Source: Isoperla grammatica (lineage: Eukaryota > Arthropoda > Insecta > Plecoptera > Perlodidae). Taken from it: a stretch of 64,000 bases of DNA. The notes under the pieces are model-generated. The model searched no databases. It was not told where the DNA came from and saw only the letters and a program-made list of their open reading frames with translations. The first letter of the stretch is position 1. The number at the start of each line of letters is the position of its first letter. The DNA is taken from contig OX246746.1 in assembly GCA_945910005.1 (NCBI GenBank), positions 21,075,228-21,139,227 on the forward strand, given 5' to 3'. Shown in pieces: positions 34,906 to 46,942 of this stretch. A program made the translations under genes and the position numbers.

Positions 34906-37587
34906 ACACACAATTCACTGTCATCGAGAAAATACCTCAGAGATGATGATGTCATTAAAAATGTTGATGCAATCGACTCGTGTGTTTTGGGGGCACAGTT
35001 CATCTTCTGACTTCATGTCTCAGTTATATGCGATACTGCGTATTACTCTGTAATGGATGGATGAGTAATATAGTGAATGCCGAACATCAAGCAATCTGCT
35101 CACAAATTGTGCTTGAGCTTGGAGTCAAAGATTGACACGTATTTTGTATGGATATTTTGAGGTACCGTGTTGACCTCACTGCGGAACCCCCAATTTCTGT
35201 CGCTAAAAGCAATTTTTCAAAATTTAACCAAAGTATGTTATCCCCTAGAAAATTGAGTTCGCTTTCTTTTAAATGTTCCCTTGTTCTAATAAATATTTCC
35301 GTTTTCAAATGTTTTTATTTAACTTTTGTAATGTGTTGTTGCAATACACCTTTCACAATTAAATAAGAACGTTTGAAAAAAAAACGAAAATATTTATTGG
35401 GATGAAATATTTTTGTTGACTTTGTGAAAATTTTGTATGCGTTTAAAGCAATTTTAAAACACACATATTGGGGTTTCTTCAGGGCCTAACAAAGCCTAAC
35501 ATCCGCCTTAGGACTGATAACTCATCCAAGGAACCGAACCGCATGGTGGTCCACACAATAGCCATGTTGCTTGGTTCATTGTTAGATGCATTCTGGAGCT
35601 CTGATTGGGCTTAATTACCGCCTCTAGTTGATATATATCAACAGTAAATACAATAATTTGCACTCAACCCAAATATATACCATATATTGTTCTCTTTCTT
35701 CCGACCTCTGTTAAAAAGAATCGTGTAGCCGAACTGCGGTGAAACAAAGGTAGTGTTATACTGGTTAGCAATTATAAGGGCGGACCCTGACCGAATGACG
35801 GGGCGTCACTTCATAGTCCTTTCAATTCCAGAAACTACTCTGCGAAGATTCGAGAAAACGAAACTAAAAGGCATTTATCTAACATGGCTGCGGATCGCTA
35901 ATGAAAACAATTTAACTCAAAATAGCTCGCGTAAATGGATCCCTTCGCTTGTTCATAAAAAGGCAAAATGGACCCTCCCGTAAAAGCACGTATTGTGTAG
36001 GAACTATGCGGCTTGGACAGTAAATTAGTGAGCACAAAATATGTCCTCGAACAATACGTGATGAGCACTTTTAAGGTATGTAATTACCAATCAGATGCTT
36101 TTTGCAGAGTAGTTGAAGTCTGCAGTGGTTTTCAATCTTCGCATGTTGATCGTTTATTAACATATTTTAATGGACGACTCTGGCACACAAAGTAAAGTAT
36201 ATAGACTATATCGTAACAACAACGTTAAATTCAAATATATTAAAGAATATTATCATGTGTATTAGTAATGAAAGTATAGGTTTTACAAACATGTTTATGC
36301 ACAGAAATCAAATAATAATAATAACAACCTTTATTGGTCTCTGCAGTCATAGCTGTTGCCGTTAGACACAGAATAACACAATTTATATCAAAACGGAAAT
36401 AGAAACAAATTACGCATATTATATAGACAAAACAAAATTAATTCAAATACAATAAATTAAGTTAAGTAGGCTCTGTACATGTCTTCATACATACAATACA
36501 CACATAAAAGCTACAAAAATTGAATCGTACTTTGAAACATATTGATCCGCCATCTATGACAACACTTCGGTTCATAATCAGTTTGGTTTCATTATTTTAT
36601 TTCTGGTTTTAGTTATCACTCATGTGAGAAAATTCAGTAAAACAATTATTTATTTATTTATTTATTATTAATATCATCTTACTGTTTACCGCCTACAAAA
36701 ATTCACTAAAAAATGTGACTAATCGATATTGAAAGTCCAAAGCACTGTCGTATGAATATATTAGCTGTTGTTTGGTATCAGATACAATGTATCAATACAT
36801 TGGAAGATAATTTATTACTTCGCACCTGTACAGAGAACTTCACGCAAACATTATAAATCGCACAACCACTTAAAGTGTCATGTTTTGCCATTCATCAAAG
36901 TTTTCATAAAATTAATTAATTACATTTTTATTTAAAATATTTAAACTTGTTTGGGAACACATATTTGAGAAGCTACATCACAGCGGTCATCGACTTATAT
37001 CAAGTAAATCCTGTTTTAAGAGACGAGTTTTTATTACTTAAATTATAGTGACTAATTTCAAATTGAAGTTTTTATTAATCGAATTATTTGAGCATGTTTC
37101 ATACACTTATTATTATATTTAATGAAGGAAAACAAAGCCAAATCTGTCAACCATACAAAATTAAGTAGTTTTTTGCAATAGCCCTGCATCGAGCTTTTCT
37201 GGAAACGCTCTCTATGGGCTGGACCGTTGAGAAAATGAGACAATGCAGAAGTAAAATGCGTGTTACGAAAGGCCGGGATGATAGAGGGATGGTATGACCA
37301 GAAAACGTGTACAAATAATGTAACGAAATATTAAAAAATGTGGTTACTATCCAATAAATATTAGTTTCGTAAGAACGAATAACTGGATTAACAAAATATC
37401 AAATACTGCCATCATTGAGGCTGTCATTAAGAAACCCAATTAGTTATTCATTTTTTCATTCTTTATCTTCCAAAATAACAACCGCAAGGACTAAAATATT
37501 TTTAGTATTTTTAATCCGGTGTTTAGTTCTTACGAAGTTGAATGCTGCATGGTTAGTCACTCTTTCAAAATTGTGTTACTAAAAAAT
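34906..37587. other. Spacer without a supported gene
   Basis: A minus-strand retroelement end is possible at 36308-36345 (AATAATAATAACAACCTTTATTGG, given here only in outline as an AAT tail next to TTTATTGG). The open frames at 35753 and 36013 do not resemble known proteins. Confidence 0.45.
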
Positions 37588-37817
37588 AATTTTTTGTAGG
37601 AATACCTGTTACAGGGTGCACACCAGATGTACCACTCTTCAGATGACTATAACTAGGTATGTTATGGTGCTTGAATAGTTGGGAAGGTATTTCCCAGGAC
37701 TGTTAGTGGGACTCAATCTCACCATTCATCTTTACGACTGAGGAAAATCTCGGAAAAATCTTCAGTCTGGATTGTCGGTGGGCGGAATCGAACCAGCGAC
37801 CTCACGAATTAGAGAAT
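37588..37817 (-). mobile_element. tRNA-derived SINE, 5'-truncated
   Basis: It contains TTTTTGTAGGAATACCTGTT, CACACCAGATGTACC and the B box complement GGAATCGAACC, and stops before the A box. Confidence 0.75.
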
Positions 37818-38144
37818 TAAGGAATTAGATACATTATAAGTGTATTCGTGTTTTCTGTTTCACTCGGTCATAAACCTGTTAACGGTTCTCCGACTACGAG
37901 CGTCAAGCAGATGACACTGTTTACCGTTGAAACATGGCACCTTGGAAACTAAGTCAATAATCTGTCTTAACCATATGACGCAACATTTTACAATCTCTGT
38001 CAGTGACGTTTGATGCTGACGGACTTCCGGATACTATCAATTGCGTGCTGCGTTGCTCGTTATCGGCTCCCAATCATGATTATGAAGGTTTACACGTCGA
38101 TATAATAATAATTATAATAATAATTAATAATTAGTAATTAATAA

Positions 38145-38147
38145 TTA

Positions 38148-38204
<57 letters not shown>

Positions 38205-38560
38205 CATTATTATTGTTATTATTATTATTATTTATCATCCTGATAGTTCTCCATCCTGGTGGTGTTTTCGTGGTTTCCACTTTACACACTATACACTATA
38301 TAGTTACACTATAGTATACACTATAGCACACAAAATAATATATACTAAACTTTATGTACAAACTATATATGTAGTATACACTATTCATTTGGTCCTGGAG
38401 AAATAATAATAGAACAATTATATATTATTTATTTAGTTTTAAGTAGACTTTTTAATAAAGTAAGCACACTGAAATACTTGACATCTATGTCCGCACAACA
38501 TGTTCACACCGGTTTTGACCAAGTTCGTAAATATTACAACGATAACATAACAATAATAAT
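38145..38560. repeat. TTA microsatellite and inverted retroelement fragment
   Basis: A TTA tract lies at 38145-38228. A stretch at 38478-38560 (CCGCACAACATGTTCACACC, GGTTTTGACCAAGTTCG) is the reverse complement of the element body at 24070-24140. Confidence 0.65.
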
Positions 38561-39214
38561 GATGATACAAATGTTTTTTGTTGCTCCATTTTTGTTAACA
38601 TTTTCAGGTACGTTTTCCATTTCATAAAATTGTATATGTCTTTGCAAAAGTGTTCTGTTTGCTCAAAAAGTAATGCACGTTGGTTATGTGCCTTATGTCT
38701 ACAGCAGGACAAACAATTAACGAAGACATTCTAACAGGTACAACAAATTAGCATTGTATATTGTTATGGCAATCGCTTGTTACTTTAGTTAGAAAAGATA
38801 CAGCTGTGCTGTGCGCGCTATGAAAAAACAAAACATTTTTTAATTTATTCCCTGAAAGACGGAGAAACACTTAACGGGTTCCTTAATTCTTTATTACTAG
38901 TCAATATTTCGCATATAAAACACACATACATTCAAATTCAGGAGTTCGACAACTGCAAGGAACGTGTTATGTACGTAGAAATGTTGTGAAATACCCATCT
39001 AGGTTGTGTGACGGTACTAATTGCGCAAGAATCGGAAATGACGGTGTCGGTAGCACCTATAATATCTACAGTTGTGCTATGTGACTAATGGGCGTTCCTA
39101 TAGTGACTGTTACACCTTAAATGACAGAATTCTATCCTTAGGAAACTGAAAGGTAAGTCACCTCAGTTCGTAGGATACTTTAGGAATAGCAGTCCTTATA
39201 AAGTTACATCAATA

Positions 39215-39870
39215 TCACAGTCTCATGCTTATGCGATAGCTGAGTCCATTCCTGTAGTTCCTGCCATCTCCAATTGTAACAGGTCCATTGGGGGTTGGTC
39301 ACGTGTGAATTCCTATCAGCCAGCGTGACTAATGAGGGTGTGTTCCAACTTGATTTTCGCCTGCTAACCACTAACTACTCACCTGCTACACACTAAACAC
39401 TAACAGCTTTGGACACGCCACCTAGTATGCTAACACAAAGTTTATTGTTATCAATCATCTAATGGAAATAAATACGATAATAATACTTCCACTTACATTC
39501 AATATACCTGGTTGGGTATTTTCCTAACCTAAAAGTATCAGCTGTGATGGCTGGTATCAACCATCTTGGTTTAGTGGGTTAGTCGGTATCGTAGTGTACA
39601 CTTTCGGCCACTACCCACTATCCACCAACCACAAGCCAAATAAGAAGCATTGGTCGTCTGCTTGTGACGTCACTTCCTTTCGATTAGTATAACTAAGCTT
39701 AGTCCACTACGAAAAACGTCAAGTTGGAACACACCCTTAGGCTTGTGCACTCGATCGACTAAGCGGAAGGCAGTCTTGACAAATGTGTGAAAGATCGACA
39801 GGAATCTGTTGATATTCGTTGGAGCAGCGTGCATGTAGATAACGATCTGAGGTCGTTATGAGACTTGGTG
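39215..39870 (+). mobile_element. Dispersed DNA element interrupted by a MITE
   Basis: The outer parts (CTCATGCTTATGCGATAGCT to GCGTGACTAATG, and GCTTGTGCACTC to GAGGTCGTTATGAGACTT) align with 18940-19255. The inner 39335-39737 is foreign. Confidence 0.7.
39335..39737. mobile_element. MITE inserted in the dispersed DNA element
   Basis: The left end AGGGTGTGTTCCAACTTGA and the complement of the right end are identical over 19 bp. The uninterrupted relative at 19100 shows the joined sequence. Confidence 0.85.
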
Positions 39871-41054
39871 TATCAGTGTCGAACACATGCCAGGAAATGT
39901 TCTACTCCGACCGTTATGTCTGCGAGTTAAAACCGACGATAATGACTATGGTTTAGTCTGAAAATGATTAATATTCATGGATACAAACGTGCCCGTCAAT
40001 TAGAAGTAAAGAAAACTATATCCCCACTGACATAGGCGTGCGCAGAGGTTGATCAATGGGGGAGCCAGAATGCATTCCAGGACGAATACAAATTGAAGGC
40101 GGTACCAATGGGGGGGGGGGGGGGGGGAATGCCGCCCCCCATAATTCCGTGGACCACTCGTTTATCTTTTATTCCTGTTAGCCGCTGTGTTCTTTTTATG
40201 AAAACGTCTATTTCCTAAAACAAAATTGAATTTTACCCTTCATAGTTCATACACAAAATATATTTAAAATGTGGCACAGGGGGGGGGGGGGCATATTGTC
40301 ACTATTTGGACACTATCTCTGGTCCTACAGTGGCTTTGGGTCTGTGATCGACTGATCGTTTTGTGTGCGAATATATGTGCATGGTGGAACATGCTGTGAA
40401 GAATTTGTGTGGCTATATACTGTTACCAGACTAACAAGCTGATGATGATTCCTGCATTGGGCAGTTGGAAAACTGATAAAGCCATAGATTATTTGAAAAC
40501 AGTAAACACGATCAACTTTCATTCATCAATTGTAGTGACAAAATCTAATCAGGTACCCCTCCTCTAACTTATGAGGGTATTCTTGGTTTGAATTGGGTCG
40601 AACCCGCCACTTGGAGTTCGAAAGAAATAGGTTTCAGTAGATGTTATATGCGTGGATTTTGCAATGATCGATAAGCCAGCCCCTACTATCACTGATGTGA
40701 CACTTTGCGAAAAAGAATGATTGACACATACAAGAATTGAATGGTCAGAAAAGAGGCAGTTTACGGTGAATGCAAGATAACACTACTTGCTATGCACTAC
40801 AATAGTACGACACGAGTTAAATACCTATAACGGAATGTAAGGACTTAGAAGAATCGTGTTACGAATGTAATTGAATGAACTGACTAGAATTAAGTCTAGG
40901 GACACTTCACAATCACCATTCAAGTACCGGTAGTCATCTGCTAATTCTAAAGACACGAACTTACCCTCTAATGAAGTTCACTATAAGAGAGTAGTACATA
41001 TTTATGCCATAATCCAGCCACTGGTTTGAATGGATCAATGATACCATTTTACTG

Positions 41055-41258
41055 ATAGAAATGGCTCAGTGCTAGCCACGAGCTTCTAATTAGGGAGGTT
41101 ACCGGTTCGATACTCGCTACTGGCAATCCAGACTGAGGAAGCTTTCTGCCACAAGGCGAATGCTGGGATTGAGTCATACTATCAGCCCCCGCCCTCCGGA
41201 CATTCCTTCCCAACCAATCCGAATACCACAGCACGCTGAAGGGGGGCATGAATGAGTA
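41055..41258 (+). mobile_element. tRNA-derived SINE, diverged and shortened
   Basis: The A box is changed (TGGCTCAGTGC); the B box GGTTCGATACTC, then CTGGCAATCCAGACTGAGG and the ATGCTGGGATTGAGTCATAC body are recognisable. Confidence 0.7.
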
Positions 41259-41329
41259 TACCGTACAACTGCGTTTGACAACTTATGGTAATCGTACACA
41301 CCGATCCACAGCCTCAGCAATGATAGGCC

Positions 41330-41590
41330 TATAGAGATGACTCAGCGGTGAGACTTTAATCCGGGAGGTCGCCGGTTCGATTCCGGCCAACGGCAGTCCA
41401 GACAGAAGGTTTTTTCCGAGGATTTCCTCATCGTTAAGGGTCATGCTGAGATTGAGTCCTACTAATAGCCCTCGGACTTTCCTTCCCAGCTATCTAAACA
41501 CTCTAATAATCTAGTTAGTCACCTGAAGAGGGGCACATCGGATAAAGCTGGTGTGCACCCAATAACGGGTATTCTTATGAAAAATTATTA
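41330..41590 (+). mobile_element. tRNA-derived SINE
   Basis: It has the head GACTCAGCGG, B box GGTTCGATTCC, and a body ending AGGGGCACATCGGATAAAGC and GGGTATTCTTATG. A TTA tail runs straight into the next repeat. Confidence 0.82.
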
Positions 41591-41742
41591 TAATTATTAT
41601 TATTACTATTATTATTATTATTATTTTATTGTTGCAATACATACAAACTCGGTCAAAACCAGCATAAACATGTTGTACGGACACAAATGTCAAGTATTTC
41701 CATGTGTTTACCTTATTAAAATCTACTTAGAACTACTTAATA

Positions 41743-41774
<32 letters not shown>

Positions 41775-41928
41775 CTTCTTCTTCTTCTTCTTCTTCTTCT
41801 TCTTCTTCTTCTTCTTCTTCTTCTTCTTCTTCTTCTTCTTCTTCTTCTTCTTCTTCTTCTTCTTCTTCTGCTTCTCAAATGCCCACATTTGGCTATCAAA
41901 TGCCCACATTTGGCTATCAAATGCCCAC

Positions 41929-42019
<91 letters not shown>

Positions 42020-42173
42020 TTATTGAATGTATCACAATCATACAATCTCGGTCAAAGCCGGCGTTAACATGTTATACTGACGTAATGTCAAGTATTTCCA
42101 TGTGTCTACCTTATTTAACTTCACTAATCACATGTTACTAGTTTAAACAGTCATCAATCTCGGTCAAAGCCGG

Positions 42174-42216
<43 letters not shown>

Positions 42217-42475
42217 GTTATTATTATTATTTTATTGAATGTATCACACTCATACAATCTCGGTCAAGTCAAGACCGGCGTTAACATGTTATACGGACGT
42301 AATGTCAAGTATTTCCATGTGTCTTGTCTACCTTATTTAACTTCACTAATCACATATTACTAGTTTAAACAGTCATCAATCTCGGCCAAAGCCGGTGTTT
42401 ACATGTTATACGGACAATACAGATGTATAATGTCAAGTATTTCCATGAGGTACCTTGTTCAACTTCAGTCGTTAC
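41590..42475 (-). mobile_element. Nested tandem copies of the ATT/TTC retroelement end
   Basis: The order is: TTA tail (41600-41627), body, TTC tract (41743-41868), three copies of a 21-bp CAAATGCCCACATTTGGCTA unit, a second TTA tail (41931-42020), body, a third TTA tail (42176-42232), then body twice. All bodies share CTCGGTCAA, CCGG, ACATGTTATAC and GTCAAGTATTTCCATG. At least four 3' ends lie head to tail. Confidence 0.65.
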
Positions 42476-42585
42476 TGTCTTATTAGTACTTGTTCATAGT
42501 ATACACTGCATAATGATCGTATTTGCGTTGTCTTTTCGTGTGTCGTCTTTGCGACGTGTTACTGTTGTGTGTACTGTTGTGTGTA

Positions 42586-42715
<130 letters not shown>

Positions 42716-45060
42716 CTGTACTGGACGCAGAGTTGGACGTGGCAACAGATGATGATGATACTGTACAAACTATATCTGATGAATCATTCACAAACTGTAC
42801 GTATTACATTATAAATACAGTTGCAATGTGTGAGCGTAACACCTCAAAATTCAAAAGCACGAACATTCATTAACTGTATTTTAAGTTAACTCGGTTGTGG
42901 ATCAATCAGATAATTATAGTATCAAGCCATCTGGTTATATGACTAATGCATCCATTAGATTGTGGCGGCCAGGGGAAAAACTGTTCATTGTCATCGTGCT
43001 ATCAACTGCTTTATGATTACTTGGACGGTTTTTTGTTAAGTCATCAGTGATCACTCACCCATTTCTTCTCACAAGCTGATCGGTCAACGGAAGGTTTTTT
43101 TGGGGGAAGTTAACAATGGTTTTTGTAGTTTAAGTATAACAATAGTGATTTAGTGTATCTTCGCGAACTGTCGGCTTCCTTTTTCTAGTTTCAAGAGTCA
43201 GTCAGCATTTGGAAAGAAATGATCGAGTTTCCATACCTAACAACATTTAGTACATCATTGATATACTATCTAGCAAAACAACAGTCTCCGTCAACCCTAC
43301 CTTATATCTTTAAAAAAAAAGTAATATAATTCTTGCATCAAACATTTTCGTATGTTCTTTAATTTACAATTTCTGATTTAATTGCATTGGAACCGTCAGA
43401 AGAACAACTGAATTTATTCTGATGAATTTTTAAGAATATTTATTGTGTTTTAATTTTGAATGTAATTATAAAAATTAAGAAACGGCAATACAGAAGAATT
43501 TCTGTGGTCCGAAAGATAACGTATGTGGATGGAAATACAAATCTTACTCGTGCTTCCATCCTGCAGGCAGAGGACTCAACGCCAAAAGATACCCACCAAA
43601 CGAAACATTTTAAACGATTCTTTAATCCTGCGTAATCATTTATTTAATTTAATATTAGTGGTAGAAACGAAAGCATTTTCAGATCGTGTTAATTTGTGTT
43701 TGTTTTTGTATATGATTACAATAATTGATAGTCAATTTAAGTATCGGGACAATGAACTCGGCGTAAATTGGCGAAACGATTTGGGCAGGTATGTGAGCAC
43801 CATTTGAGTTAGTACATCCACTAATTATGGAACCGTCCAATTAGAGGGGCGTAGCCATTAACGTATTAAACTATAGGATTTATTTATACAAGTTGGTATT
43901 AGTGGTTGTTTATAGTACATGCTGAAAATATCTATACATTGCTCTTGTGGTTTCATTGTGAAGGTTTGTGGGCTTGGCATGGATGGTTTGAAATATAATA
44001 GCTATCCATCGGCTTTGAATCTTGACGTTTGATTAATTACTGTCTCTTCAGAAGTCCAGAAGGCAACGGTTTGCTTGTAGCTAATTGAGGTGTAGATGGT
44101 ATTCCTGAGCTGCCATTCATTTATACAATTAACACCATGGCTTTCTGGATCTCTCATTATAGAAATAATTGATGAGTACTTTTAGAAGTGGGTAGAAGTG
44201 CGATTTAAGAACATACCATAGGCCTATGAGAATATTATTGCCCCTAAAAATACACGTGGTTACGTGAGGCAATTGTTACAGCTCGTTTTTTGAAGTATTA
44301 ATTAGATAATTATGAAGTTTCACTTTCAATGCTGGTTCGTATACGAGGATAGAGATGAAGGTTTTGTAAGCAAACAAGGGTAGCGTATGTACGGACAAGA
44401 GAGGCTCCCTTAAAAGTGAAAACATGTATATAAGCCGTTATTGTGAAATGTTAATCGTCAAAACATTATAAGCATGAGAGAGAGAGACGGAATGTCTACA
44501 ACTCCTAGTTTTTTTAGTTTTTTTTTTTAATATAAACAACTCTTATTTCATATACGTAAATTTAAACTTAAAACCGAATTTACCTATAAACCGATCTTTT
44601 AGCCGTACTGTAAGACAACCCGGGTACTTGACAAACTTTCGAAGTGACTAAAAAGAAAGATTCTAGGAAGCCTATTTTGCCAGAGATCATAAGCTCAAAT
44701 TTTATCCCATGACCGTGGGTTCAAAATTCAATACAGAATTGCTGTGTAAGTTATTACTATTATTTACTGTGTACAATGTCTTGTCCTTTCTGATTGCAGG
44801 AAGGTAAGTAATATGTAATTTTGTTGAGACAATACGTGAAGGACAAAATTATACATAATTTAATAATCCCTCGTTACTGAATCTCATAATGAACAAAACT
44901 TAGTCATACACGCAAATGCAAAGCACGAGTACAATAGGACATGTGTCACTTAAATGCATAAGATGCAGTTTGTGGGAACACGAACTTCTGAATACGTTGT
45001 TGGAAGGACATGAGTTCGAGTCCCAATTCAAAGTACTATTCCGTCCGTATTTCCTATCAA
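42716..45060. other. Spacer without a supported gene
   Basis: AT-rich, with scattered short frames only (for example 43523-43807). I see no repeat of note. It would contain the promoter and any 5' UTR exon of the gene at 46154. Confidence 0.45.
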
Positions 45061-45076
45061 CCAGCAAGTAAGCTTC

Positions 45077-46207
45077 TTGCAGCTCAAGTGTGTGTTTGGT
45101 TCTTCCAGTAAGAGACCAAGACAAGCCCACTGTCTGGCTGTTCTATCAGCTAGCCTGTGCTTCTTGCAGCTTAAGTGTGTGTTTGGTTCTTCTAGCATGA
45201 GACCAAGACCAGCCCACTGTCTGGCTGTTCTATCAGCTAGCCTGTGCTTCTTGCAGCTTAAGTGTGTGTTTGGTTCTTCCAGCATGAGACCAAGACCAGC
45301 CCACTGTCTGGCTGTTCTATCAGCTAGCCTGTGCTTCTTGCAGCTTAAGTGTGTGTTTGGTTCTTCTAGCATGAGACCAAGACAAGCCCACTGTCTGGCT
45401 GTTCTATCAGCTAGCCTGTGCTTCTTGCAGCTCAAGTGTGTGTTTGGTTCTTCCAGTAAGAGACCAAGACAAGCCCACTGTCTGGCTGTACTATCAGCTA
45501 GCCTGTGCTTCTTGCAGCTTAAGTGTGTATTTGGTTCTTCTAGCATGAGACCAAGACCAGCCCACTGTCTGGCTGTACTATCAGCTAGCCTGTGCTTCTT
45601 GCAGCTTAAGTGTGTGTTTGGTTCTTCCAGCATGAGACCAAGACAAGCCCACTGTCTGGCTGTACTATCAGCTAGCCTGTGCTTCTTGCAGCTTAAGTGT
45701 GTGTTTGGTTCTTCTAGCATGAGACCAAGACAAGCCCACTGTCTGGCTGTTCTATCAGCTAGCCTGTGCTTCTTGCAGCTTAAGTGTGTGTTTGGTTCTT
45801 CCAGCATGAGACCAAGACAAGTCCACTGTCTGGCTGTACTATCAGCTAGCCTGTGCTTCTTGCAGCTTAAGTGTGTGTTTGGTTCTTCCAGCATGAGACC
45901 AAGACAAGCCCACTGTCTGGCTGTACTATCAGCTAGCCTGTGCTTCTTGCAGCTTAAGTGTGTGTTTGGTTCTTCTAGCATGAGACCAAGACAAGCCCAC
46001 TGTCTGGCTGTACTATCAGCTAGCCTGTGCTTCTTGCAGCTTAAGTGTGTGTTTGGTTCTTCTAGCATGAGACCAAGACCAGCCCATTGCCTGGCTGTAC
46101 TATCAGCTAGCCTGTGCTTCTTGCAGCTTAAGTGTGTGTTTGGTTCTTCTAGCATGAGACCAAGACCAGCCCATTGCCTGGCTGTACTATCAGCTAGCCT
46201 GTGCTTC
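45077..46207 (+). repeat. 87-bp minisatellite, 13 copies, made of leader plus signal-peptide sequence
   Basis: Each unit holds TGCAGCTTAAGTGTGTGTTT, GGTTCTTCTAG, then CATGAGACCAAGACCAGCCC and a stretch encoding CLAVLSASLCFL. The period is a multiple of three and stop-free, so open frames of over 400 codons appear on both strands. The last unit passes without a break into the start of gene C, so the array is an expansion of that gene's first coding exon and its acceptor-like leader. Units 1 and 5 have AAG in place of ATG. Confidence 0.93.
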
Positions 46208-46942
46208 TTGGTGCACCTGACTGCCACACATGCAAACACCATACGAACGCCATTCCCTTCTCGTGAACATAATGCTGCCAACTCTACCATACAACGACAC
46301 TGGAAGGAAAGGTAATTACGTTTCTTTCATGGATGTAAAGAATTGTTGTGGAAGACAGGATAGTGATGTGAATGAGACTGAAATTTAGGGAAAATGAGGA
46401 AATAGAGGGAAAGATTGATGCACCAAGCTTGGCAGGCTGGGACTAATTTATGTCATGCTACACCCCCTTACCTGATGACAATTGTGCTAGAAGGGTGTAA
46501 ATTGATTAATTTCTTCTTGTTCTGGTTGTGAAGGCATGTGAGGTCGGCGTCGGCGTCAACATCCCTGGAGGAACCGGAGTACGAGGACTTCGACGACGAC
46601 GAGGTGAGCGAAGGTCGCGGCAACGGGGGCAAGGCAGGCTCGACGAGTGATGCTTTCAACGGGTACTACGACTTCGTCATCAACGAAGGCTCCTACAAGT
46701 TCTGGTCGGTCTTCCAGATCTTCACCGCAGCCCTCCTCATCTACTCTGCCTTCGCGGCCATCTATTACGCCAAGTACAACTACGAACATCCGGAAGAGGA
46801 CGATTATGGCACTGACATCCTCTTCAAAAGATCGGGGCGGTCCTATTCAACAACACCTAAACCATACACTTCATTTCTTGGACTGAATTCGCAAACATTT
46901 CAAATGATTATGGACTCGATATCATCTAAAAAGTATTCTTAG
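46154..46942 (+). CDS. Secreted-start, single-pass membrane protein, two exons (188 residues)
   Basis: Exons are 46154-46311 and 46534-46942, separated by a 222-bp GT-AG intron (donor GTAATT, acceptor GGTTGTGAAG). The phase-2 junction restores an Arg codon. Residues 1-27 form a signal peptide: MRPRPAH, a hydrophobic core CLAVLSASLCFLVHL, and THA at the likely cleavage site. An NST sequon, an acidic stretch (EEPEYEDFDDDE, about 65-76) and a Gly-rich linker follow. Residues 109-131 form a membrane helix (FWSVFQIFTAALLIYSAFAA) after GYYDFVINEGSYK. The tail is Ser/Lys-rich. The last ATG of the array is chosen because all earlier ones would repeat the hydrophobic core. I do not recognise a named family; exon 2 has the look of a conserved insect protein. 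Confidence 0.75.

Noticed and set aside
41553..42067. Poly-Leu, poly-Ile and poly-Tyr open frames
   Set aside because: They are readings of TTA and TTC tracts in retroelement tails.
45028..46290. 420-codon open frame on the minus strand
   Set aside because: It is the mirror of the 87-bp array, whose period is a multiple of three and stop-free on both strands. No start, end or composition evidence supports a second protein.
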